A stretch of DNA of 64,000 bases from NCBI GenBank assembly GCA_023213395.1, contig CM041465.1, positions 213,783,741-213,847,740 of the forward strand, in the 5' to 3' direction. Shown here one piece after another: positions 55,230 through 64,000 of this stretch (positions within the stretch are counted from its first letter, which is position 1; each line of letters begins with the position of its first letter). A program made the position numbers and the translations under genes. Under the pieces are notes generated by a model. That model had not been told where the DNA came from and searched no databases. It saw nothing but the letters and a program-made list of their open reading frames with translations. Source of the DNA: Cycas panzhihuaensis (lineage: Eukaryota; Cycadophyta).

Positions 55230-56080
55230 AAATGACTACCTACGTAAAAGACATCTAAAGATCTACTTGAGTAAGGATGCGCCCTACCCTCTGTTGCCTT
55301 CCTATATCAATAGAGTCATCCATTTGTAAATATTGAAGAATTACTATGAAAATGTGCCATACGATTTCATACACTTCCTTCCCTACTTCGCTCTATGATC
55401 AACCTGTGTGGCTATCTCTATGGATTTCTTTTAGCGAGTCATTTTCTACTCGCATTTCCATTTATTGCTCTAGCACCCTCTTTTAGCTACCTGCTCATCG
55501 CTAGATCTTAAGTCCTGCCTTTGTTTGCCGTGCGTTGAGACCCTAGATAAGTTCTTTGATTAGGTGGCAACCCAAGCCAATGATCGAACTCAACTGGATC
55601 TCGTTCAACGAATATGGAATAACGGATCAAGCGACAAATGGACCATCTATGTTCTCTGCATTTAGCATGACCATGATTGCCTCTAGTCCTATCCATCTTT
55701 GTTCCTCGTCTAAACCACAACGGTTGATCTCAGGGTAAAGCAAAGGTACCAGGCAACATCTTCATCTTGTGTTCGGTAAACTGTAGAGACATGGCTGGAA
55801 GAACAGCTTGAGAATAGGCATCTGTATGCAAAGTATTGCTCAAAGACATTCAGTTGTCGCTTGGCACATTTTAGAGGATCAAGTTTACATGGTGCAGTCA
55901 CAGAGTTGCAAGAATCCCAATCTCCTCTGTATAGACTCATTACGTGAAGAATCCATATAGTGCCTGAGTCATCGAGATGCTTCCAACCTGGATGCCAGCC
56001 ACTATACCGCATGAAGTTCCAAATCTTACAGAATGACGATCGCGTAGAAACCTAACCACGGAGGCAGTAGACGGCAAATA
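55230..56080. other. Unidentified GC-richer block inside G
   Basis: This block is visibly richer in G+C and in CG dinucleotides (GATCGCGTAG, CCACGGAGG, GCGTTGAG) than the DNA around it. Frames are open on both strands: minus 56012-55710 (100 codons) and 55720-55508, plus 55556-55738. I recognise no protein in any of them. It may be DNA captured from elsewhere (host gene or organelle), but that is only inference. Confidence 0.35.
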
Positions 56081-57314
56081 TTTTCTTTAATGTTTTATTT
56101 TTTATTTTTGAAATATTTATCAAAATTAAAGTTAAGTTACAGTAAGATTTGTATAAATATACATGCTACAGATCGGTGACTCCAGGATAGATGCAGTATA
56201 TATTCAAAGATATAGTTGTGTGCCTGTGTATTTTGGTGGAAGGATATCCTGCATTCAATCCCCCTGTCTTTATTGTGAGCATGTGACTGCTTAGGATTAA
56301 AGCTCCTAACATTGATTATCTCTTACTGTGGCATAGCCTTTTCCGTCAGGCATCTAAAATCTAGGGGGTTTGAAGTTTGTTCTATCATGCCTAAAGATTG
56401 TTATCGCTTATATTTCAAGCACTAGTGTGAGAGTATGCAAGTGCCTTACATTGTGTTAGATCACCATTATCGATCGCCTACTATAGATGGGAGCTCACTC
56501 GATCCCAAATATACCAGATCTACCAATAAAGATCTCTCCATAAAACGCCTAAAGTGTCTTCTACATCAAATATTACTGGAACACAATTGTTATCTGTTCG
56601 CAGCCAAGGAGCTCCAGAGTAAATAATAAAACATGCCTGTGAGCATGTTGTGATCATGCTGTGGAAGGGAGGTTACAACCATGTGATCATGTTGGGAAAA
56701 AGAGGTTATGCCCCTACAATAATAGTGCACATAACAGGTTTTACATATACATCATTGCTATCAAAGCGTTGCTAAATGATCTGATGCATTTCCATGATCA
56801 AATAGTTTGATCCTTATGGCCTCAATCTATGTCATGCTTGCCACTACTCCATCATCAGGTTTCAAACTCCAACGATAGAGTACTGAAGTGATCAAAGTCG
56901 GTCAAGCATAGAGAGAAATCAATGAGCCCTCTTTCTGGTAGCATCCGATCATATGGAGGGCCCTAGTGACTAAGGGCTAATTATCAAAGGGGCTTAATAA
57001 TAATTAAAAGGGTTTTGTGACAATTTTTATACCTACTAGTATAGTTCTTATTATATCTTTGTCATATGGGTTCATAATTCATTTTTTGTTAGATCCATCA
57101 GATTCCTTATTTTAAGGGCTTCAATTTATACTATTACATGACATGTTTTAGACAACTTTTGTAATAGATATTAATAGTTGAAGCGGAGTCTTATGGTTTA
57201 TATCTTCTAGCTATTCGGACTTTGGCTCGTATGCCATCGATCTTGAGGCCACAACATTAAGGAGGCCAACTAGCTATAGACACCCCTAAAAAAAAAGAAA
57301 AAAGAAAAGGACAA
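56081..57314 (+). other. Non-coding interior of G
   Basis: AT-rich, with no recognised gene; the short frame 56435-56626 has no known match. An A-rich run (57284-57310) precedes the gag frame. Confidence 0.5.
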
Positions 57315-58400
57315 ATGGACCCAGGGCCTGATAGGAAATTACTTGCATCATATGAGAAATATGGTCTTCTTAATTGGTATTATGACTATGAACAATTTTT
57401 TTTTTACTACAATGATGACCTCGACCTCGTTTGCTTCGGGATGGATGGTGATATTCAACTTCATGACTGGATTTCCACCCTAGAACAGTTCTTTGAAGAC
57501 TATTCCATAGTTTACTACTTCAAGCATGACTATGCCAAGATCATGTTTGCTATGTTATTCTTGCAATGGGACCTTCGATGAATAATTTGGGATTGGTGTC
57601 TCTCACACCCAAATCTAAATTGGGCATCTTTTAAGATGGAACTTCAAAGAGAAATAGGAGCCTATCTAGCCATTGAAGCTACCACAAAAGAATATATACA
57701 AGACCATGACATTGGGTTGTATGATGAAGCCATTTTATAAGACCAGGATCACTTGAATGACGAAGAATGTGGGATCAAGCTACCTTATTTTAAGCTTGAT
57801 GGTTCTATCTTCTTTGATGATTGGCATGCATCCATGCTTGCATACTTTAAAGAATATGACTTGATTGAATACCACAAGCTTTGCCTAGGTGTTTAACAAT
57901 TGGAGGGCTCCCTTCAATCATGGGCATGTGAGTGGTGCCAAAACACTTATAGGCTAAATTGGGACCTCTTCACTTTTGTACTTCGTCAGCATATTGAAGT
58001 CCACATTCCTAACCAGAGCACCCATCTAGAAAGAGAGGCCAAACATGAGGAAACAAAAGAAGATGAGGTAAATTTTACTTTGGATCAACATGATGAAATC
58101 CCTCTACTTGAGCGTGTAAACATCAAGTTATCTCCATCAACATTCATATTACAGGAGCATTTGGGTTCTTATGTTTGTGGAAACCTATATTACTACACTA
58201 TGAACCCACATTTCTTTGGTTTTTATAGTCAAACAAAGGACTCACTCTTTTCGAGGCGATATCACCATCTATGTGGACTTATGCATCTTTGTTGGACACC
58301 AACATCTTTTATAGTGGTATCTCTTCACCATCACCTTGATCAAACCACTACCTATGATGTATTAGCAGTGGCAGGTGGTGGACATATATATCTATATTAG
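57315..58400 (+). pseudogene. gag: Double gag-like ORF of G
   Basis: One frame with three stops (57579-57581, 57738-57740, 57894-57896). The first domain reads DGDIQLHDWISTLEQFFEDY, then LFLQWDLR, WCLSHPNLNWASFKMEL. The second reads KLPYFKLDGSIFFDDW, MLAYFKEYDLIEYHK, LEGSLQSWACEWCQNTYRLNW, FVLRQHIE. They align with each other and with the gypsy gag core (FDG-x-W, YF, LEG-x-x-x-W, W-x-x-F). A 120-residue tail (LDQHDEIPLLE, ending GGGHIYLY) matches nothing I know. No zinc knuckle. The ORF ends 37 bases before the 3' LTR. Confidence 0.7.
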
Positions 58401-58437
58401 GATACTTTAAGGGCAAAGCATCTTAGGGGAGAGGGCA

Positions 58438-58714
58438 TGTAATGACTCCATACTATATGTAATAGAGTATAAGGTTAAGGGTTAATGAGGATAAGAATAT
58501 AGGATTGGGTAGCTTAGTGGCAAAATAATATAATAATATGTGACCCTCTTATAAACAGGGCATCCCCCATCTTATGTAAGACAAGCTTGATATATTTGAA
58601 TACAATCTATTAGGGTTTGCTTTGGTGCCCCTTTTGGTGATCTTTTGGTGATTTATTTTGCACTTTTGCTTCTTTCTCCTTTGCTCTTATGGTTACAGGA
58701 GTTGGCCTATAATA
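58438..58714 (+). repeat. 3' LTR of G
   Basis: 277 bases, starting TGTAATGACT after the purine tract and ending CTATAATA before GAGTC (58715-58719). Confidence 0.92.
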
Positions 58715-58719
58715 GAGTC

Positions 58720-60532
58720 TTCTCCTCAAGGGCAGACCCCTTCTCTTCTTACCTCTTCCTCCTTTGTGCTTCCCTTGGGCTTCCAAAGGGCTATTTGAAG
58801 GGAGGTCACTTCTAGCAGTAGCGTATGCAACCCATTACTATGCTTACTCTAAGCTTTGTGGACCTTACACAAGTGAGATTACAACCTTAAAATATGCCCT
58901 ACCCATCAGTTAGTGTTAGGCTAGGTTGAGATTACAAAAGTTGCACTTCGTAGCTTTTACAACATTGACAACACGTGCAATTTTTCCCATAACCTATTGT
59001 TTGCATCTCAAGGTTTTGTAATATTTACCCTGCTTTGCCACTTTGGTACTTGGAAGGCATGGAGTATCATAGACTTGGGAGGGTTAGCCATTCTGAGGCT
59101 AATCACACCCTTTCTCCTCCAAGCCCCTTTTTCATATTATTCGCAAGTTAGCATAAAAAGGAGCTGAGAGTTAGTCTTGTGTTGTAAATATTTCCTTGAC
59201 TTAGATATTTTGCATCATATTATTCTATATATTACGCATATATCCCTTGTGTTCTTTCTACCTCATGGGAAAGGGAAAATGTTGCTTGGTTGTAGGTTCT
59301 TTTCTTGTTATGCATGGAGAGGAAGAAGGACATTCTAATCCAGGTACATTCTTACCTTTTCGATCATTATTTCTTTTGAGTCCTTTTGTTACAACTCTTC
59401 CTTTCTCTTCTATTTTCCTTTAGATTTAGGTAAGGTAAGTAAGGCCCTACTCTTCTTCACTGACACCACTCCATCACACTATCTGTGGTTGGGAGTAGCA
59501 TGAGGAAAGTGAATACGACAAGGGGTAATGCTCCTTTGGTCGCTTAGTTCCCAGGTACACCTCCTGCTTCCCTTTAGTCCTCTTCCTCTCACTTCCCTTC
59601 TTTTTCCCCCATATATCACTTAAAGGAAAAGAAAAGAAAGGAATTTGCACATATCATTTGCACTTAGTTAGGCTACTTTCTTGTTTAACAAAGTGCATGG
59701 GATAAGGATCATATTTATTACATGTCTATTTGTTGCACGGTTAGTTTAACTTGCATCCTTTGAACACATCCTTTATCGCACATAGCTTCCTCATTAGTTC
59801 TCCTCCTTTCACGCTTAAAAGTTAATGGGAGCGAGGATATGCATGTGTGAGTGAACAAGTAGGTTTTTATGCTATTCTTTTCCTTTCTCTTTTGAAGGAA
59901 CTTTCTTGCACATAAGAACACATTATCACAGACACGACCTCATCAATATACACTTTGTATAGCAACTCACACGTAAAAGTATTGAAACATTTCCATTAAC
60001 ATCTCACACTCTTAAGACCACCTAGGTGTAGCACCTTAAGGGCATTTACCTTTCAAGGCTACCATTTCCTTTTGGTCATTGTTTCATTTATTATAGCTAG
60101 GCCACCCTAGTGTGACCTTCAGGTCAGTTTTGCACCCATAGGATTGACCACCTTCCCAATCTTTCATGAGCACATACTGCCCTTATTTCCTACCTAGAAC
60201 TACCTCTCTCATATCCCCTTTTCATGCAAGGAGCCATTCCCTCACCTATCCTCTCCTCCCTCCTTTAGCCGTCCAAGGGAGGGAGGGCCCATCTTTCAAG
60301 GTTACTCAAGAAACCAAGGATATCCCTCATCTCTTTATCACTCCCAATAAAGATAGAGTCGTCTCAAAGGGGTTTATGCACCATTTGTAGGTCCCAAACC
60401 TGAGTTCCGATGTACTAATACCCTTTATGGGTGATTTTCTTCACTTGCTTAATAGATCCTTAGCCTTGAAACTCTTTGTTAGTTGGTTTGATCTTAACCA
60501 AGTGTGGTTACCCCCTCATAGATGTGATTCTA
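58720..60532 (+). repeat. 5' LTR of F, part after G
   Basis: Continues the LTR interrupted by G. The last 370 bases align with 1-389 (GTCCAAGGGAGGG versus ATCCAAGGGTGGG, then TTTGTAGGTCCCAAAC). No gene; several short frames are chance. Confidence 0.7.
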
Positions 60533-60533
60533 C

Positions 60534-60553
60534 TAGTGGCTATACTAGGGATG
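60534..60553 (+). other. Primer binding site of F
   Basis: TAGTGGCTATACTAGGGATG aligns with TGGTGACCATCTTGGGACCC of A; the first G has become A. Confidence 0.5.
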
Positions 60554-60763
60554 GTCCAGTAAGGGATTAATCCTCCCTCCCTTCCTATTGGTGCTACCTC
60601 CTTTCTGGTAGATTTCTTTGGTTTGTTGGATAGCCCCCAATAGCTATCACATCACTTTTCTTATACTTCTAATCTTTAGGAAGAACTTGTATATGACATT
60701 TCTCTTGTCACTTGCGAGGCCTTCCTCCGTGTTGGGAGACCTTTCTTATCAATCTCTTCCTTT

Positions 60764-61860
60764 GTCAAATTTTGATTCGACTATAGAGGGATTCCCTTTA
60801 GACTAGGCATATCATGCCTACACATTCAAATCATATGAGCCTTCTACCTATTTCCAAGGTCCCACCTAGGAGGGTGAGGACCCTATCTTTTATTTGGGTG
60901 ACTAAGAACACCCGCAAGTTTACCACCTCTCTACTCATGAAGTAGAGACCTCTTCTCCTCTAGAGTTCTACCACCCTGGTGGTGATTCTCATGAGGATCA
61001 CCTCATGGGATCTGTCTCATATGAGGTCCCTTCTACCTCTTATGATCAAGCAGATACCCCTCCTGTGGATGTTGTCAAAGCCCTTAGCTAATGCTTCCAA
61101 GCCGCTTACCTCCAACCACATCCTAAGTGGTTCAAGAGCATCTTACAAAGCGTTGCACTTCCTTCCTCTACATCTGCCTTACCTCGTCCATCTCGTTCAA
61201 TTCCCTTACCTACGATAAGCATGTATTTTACTTTATCTTCCTCTCCCCATGGTCCATGTTCTTTAGGGACCACCCAAGGCATGCCCTCTTCCCAACTTGG
61301 GATGAGAATGCCTCCTTATAGTCAAATGACTATGCCTCCACTGACCATAGTATATCTGCCACCTATCAGATCTAGGGGACCTGCATGCACCCTACTTCTA
61401 GCTATATGGGGTCCATCCCTACATACTCCCAAGTTTAACATAGGGATCCTTCCCTTTATATGCCTTTAGGTTATATTTCTTAACTGTGGGGTCATGGTAA
61501 GGGAAACTCCTTTCTAGTTTATGGGGTTATGGGGTCGCAGCAACCACATGCAACCCATATGAGAGAAAACCAGTTTTGCACCCCTATTTTCCATCCTCCT
61601 ATGTCACCCCTCATGTTGTGCCTTTGTAAGGAGGACAAGCCCCCTCCCAAGGAACCTTTTCCCAAGCTCCTTTCTAACAAGGGGCATTTTCCCAAGGAGG
61701 GATGGGTCCCTTGTACCCACCCGCTCCTATGCAAATTCCCTTAAATACAGGATTAGCTCCTTCTCACCAAACAACAGGAGATCTATATCCCCTTTTGAAC
61801 CAAATCTCTTAAGGAGGATTTGGGCAACCTTGCCTACCTCCTCTTCCACCTTCTTTTGAT
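60764..61860 (+). pseudogene. Gag N-terminal extension of F
   Basis: Aligns with the extension of A across the whole length: EGFPLD (Met changed to Ile), EGEDPIFYLGD, SYEVPSTSYDQADTPPVDVV, then a Pro/Ser/Gln-rich segment. Stops and frame changes are frequent. Shared content in two separately inserted copies shows it was part of the coding region of the family. Confidence 0.55.
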
Positions 61861-61880
61861 CCTATGGTCTAATCAAGGGC

Positions 61881-63160
61881 ACATCCCTTTATGGACTACA
61901 AATCGACACCTCTATCCATCGAGGCGCTAAGAACCAACTTACTGCCTCACCCTCCCGAGGTTCCCAAATTTAATAGGGCCTCATCACAAGACCTAATAGA
62001 GCATGTCCGTAGTTTTTCTATGGCATGCATCAATTATTAGGCTTATGATTATATACTCATAAAACTCTTCCCACTTTCTCTTCAAGGCAATCCCCTTAAG
62101 TGATTCTATCGCCTACTAGCACATTCTATCTTTTCATTCCAACAACTCCTAGATGAATTCATCAACTATTTTGACATAGCTCATCCTTTCGAAAGCAGAA
62201 TGAAAGCCTTCTTGTCTCTTAAACAATGTTACAATGAGATGAATCATGACTTTGTGAGATGCTTCCATGACTTACTTCACTCAACCAAGGTAACCCTGCC
62301 TGAGGAGTTGAAGAGAGACCTCTTTATTAATGTCCTTCTCCCAAAAGTCCATGTTGAATTCCTTAAAATGGGGGCAATGACATGCGACTCCACCATAGCC
62401 AAGTCCTTGGTGCTTGAGGCTACTAAGATCTAGGCAGGTCTCAAGAAGCCTCTTAAGCCCTCATAATGGCATGAGGCACCTCCACTACCCCCTAAAACTA
62501 AAGTCCAATAGCCTGCCAGATCTTCCCATCCAATGGAGAAGACCTTGGATCCCCTTACTTCTGCTATATGTTTATTTGAATGTACCATGAAGGAGCTTAA
62601 ACTCCAAGCCCCTTCACCCCCTACCTCACACAAACCAGTCCACCAAGCCTCTTAAGAGGCTCCCCAAAAGGGTGTTAATGCCCAATCTTCTCAAATGAGG
62701 AAGCTAGATTCCTCTCTAAAGAAGAAGTGGTGTTTCATCCATAGGGAGTGTTTTCATGAAGATTCACAATGCTGAGCCTAACACCCTAGAGCCACCCTGC
62801 AATGTGATTCTTCTCCCAAATGGGTGTCTAGGCCAAACCTAGACCAACTCGTCCATAAGGATCCCTTCCCCAAACATGGGGAATGTGATCGCAATAACTA
62901 GCAAAAGGATAACTGAAATAGAGGGAGGTCCCTAAATCCTCACCCTTCATAATCCAAAGGGAAGGGTACAGGGGATTTGTCCTCTCCTTTTAGTCCTCCT
63001 GACTGCCATACTCTTTCACCCTCTCGATCCCAAAATAAGGGAAAGAGAGTCATTTCGATGCTTGAGACCACACCATTATATGCCTTAACTTGGTTCTAAA
63101 CAACTAAAGAGGTAAATAATGCCTCTTCTTCCACACCTCACCTTGATCCTCTTCTGGAGG
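61881..63160 (+). pseudogene. gag: Gag of F
   Basis: FMDYKSTPLSIEALRTN, PPEVPKFNRASSQD, FINYFDIAHPFESRMKAFLSLKQ, MNHDFVRCFHDLLHSTKVTLPEELKRDLFINVLLPKVHVEFLKMGA: the same core as A with few changes. Zinc knuckle WCFIHRECFHEDSQC at about 62727-62772. The frame holds from about 61881 to 63360 with stops (62038, 62101, 62431 and others). Confidence 0.8.
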
Positions 63161-64000
63161 TCCCTCCTTTAGAAATCCTTGTGCTTCCTAAGACCATTCC
63201 CATGTGCCCTGGTCACTATAATTTTCGAAGGGTGCTTCCCCAACCTAGCATGAAGGGGAAGCCCTTCTCTATCATTGATGAGCTTCACACTGTCGTTGTA
63301 GGGATGTCTATGATGGACATCTTGAGAAGCTATCCTAAACAACACACCCTTCTTTTGTAAGCTTTGGGGTTGGTTGACATGTCTGTTCATGCCTTGGGTG
63401 TCACTCTGAGTTGTGGACCCATCATCTTTTTGATCCCAAAGATCTTCCCTCATTCGGTGAAATGGAATACCAATGGAACTGCCCCTTCACCATAACTATT
63501 AACACACTTGACTGCACTCTATGAAGAATCATTGTAGACAATGGTTCTTTTGTCAATGCCATGCCCTTACGTGTCATGCAAGAGCTTGGCATTTTAGCCC
63601 TCAAACCAGTCCCATGGCAGTGTCAAGGCTATAATGATAGCAAAAAGACACCCTTGGGATTGATGTCCATTCCACTTACTTCAAGGACAAAATTGTCCTC
63701 TCTGACATTGTAGCTCTTGATGTTGATGTCAACTATAACCTTTTGTTGGGACACCTATGGCTTGACCAAATAGGAGTTGTGTGCTCGTCCTGTTGGGGAC
63801 AACTTAAATTTGTCCACGATAGGCAAATGAAAGTTGTCTCTTGGGAGCTTCCTCCCACCAAACAATCTCGCCAACCCCATTAAGTGGCTAGCGACAAGGT
63901 GAAGGGTGATAAGAGCTCATCTACCCATGCTTCTGCTTACTCAATCAATATTCCTGGCTCATCTAACTTAGAAGAGGGTCCTTCCCCTTCTTCCTCAAAC
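63161..64000 (+). pseudogene. Protease of F, with start of the linker
   Basis: VDNGSFVNAMPLRVMQELGI (about 63534-63595) is the active site, again with DNG. DVNYNLLLGHLWLDQIGVV lies near 63725-63780. A small deletion near 63430 and another frame change near 63680 break it. The linker continues to the window end; RT would follow. Confidence 0.78.

Larger units (their letters stand above)
54658..58714 (+). mobile_element. Gag-only LTR retrotransposon G with tandem gag domains
   Basis: Two LTRs of exactly 277 bases (54658-54934, 58438-58714) differing at about 16 positions. Primer site TGGTATCAGAGC and a purine tract (AGGGGAGAGGG) are in place, and GAGTC flanks it on both sides. The 3.5 kb interior has an unidentified GC-richer block (about 55230-56080), an AT-rich part and one decayed frame (57315-58400) with two gag-like domains. 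No pol. It resembles the published class of terminal-repeat elements with only gag, but the doubled domain is unusual. Confidence 0.88.
53381..64000 (+). mobile_element. Tat-type gypsy retrotransposon F, 5' half, carrying G
   Basis: Same family as A: LTR start GGCTACTAGGAATGG, ACTCAGGTAAGT; same primer-site pattern, gag extension, gag and protease. The LTR (about 3.09 kb without G) lacks its first nine or so bases. The element runs off the window after protease. It has more frame changes than A, so no single frame can be followed. Confidence 0.8.

Noticed and set aside
1-64000. Host genes, tRNA, rRNA or a novel cellular system
   Set aside because: On both strands every recognisable protein motif belongs to a retrotransposon. 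The only block I could not assign is 55230-56080, reported as a finding.

Overview
This window is nuclear DNA from a seed plant with a large, repeat-rich genome. I can support no host gene, no tRNA or rRNA gene and no CRISPR array. Nearly all of it is layered, decayed retrotransposons: Ty3/gypsy of the Tat/Ogre type, one chromovirus-like gypsy, Ty1/copia elements, two plant L1 LINEs and two LTR elements that carry only gag. I cannot name the species. The plant call rests on the Tat-type elements, the L1 ORF2s ending in an RNase H, and initiator-Met primer sites (TGGTATCAGAGC) beside the copia LTRs. In-frame stops mostly sit where Trp or Gln is expected (TGG or CAG to TAG), as C-to-T decay of methylated, silenced DNA would give. 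Labels A-J below are mine.

Left part (1-28271). The base layer is Tat element B (+), seen from the end of RT through RNase H, integrase, a second RNase H-like domain, a repeat-rich 3' UTR and a probable LTR (26072-28271). Into B went a Tat LTR in the opposite orientation (I, 9767-14708). Into I went Tat element A (+, 1-9766, 5' LTR mostly off the window) and copia element H (-, 10116-14048, target duplication AATAC). L1-1 (+, 18816-25326) entered B's 3' UTR with a perfect 19-bp target duplication.

Middle (28821-36016). J (28821-34359) is an LTR element with a 3.9 kb non-coding leader and only a decayed copia-type gag. It also holds a 20-bp tandem repeat, a tRNA-like SINE candidate and primer-site copies inside its LTR. 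The next 1.65 kb has no gene.

Right part (36017-64000). L1-2 (-) is split into 36017-40976 and 53126-53380 by copia element C (+, 40977-53125, duplication TTTTC). C's 5' LTR is itself split by gypsy element D (-, 41116-47909, duplication AGAAC/GGAAC). From 53381 to the window end runs a second Tat element of A's family (F, +): a long 5' LTR, primer site, gag extension, gag and protease. Its LTR is interrupted by G (+, 54658-58714, duplication GAGTC), a small LTR element whose only recognisable coding content is two gag-like domains in tandem plus an unidentified GC-richer block.

No gene here looks functional. The interest lies in the dated nesting order, the gag-only elements G and J, the satellite-like repeats in Tat 3' ends, and RNase H domains in both the Tat and the L1 elements.
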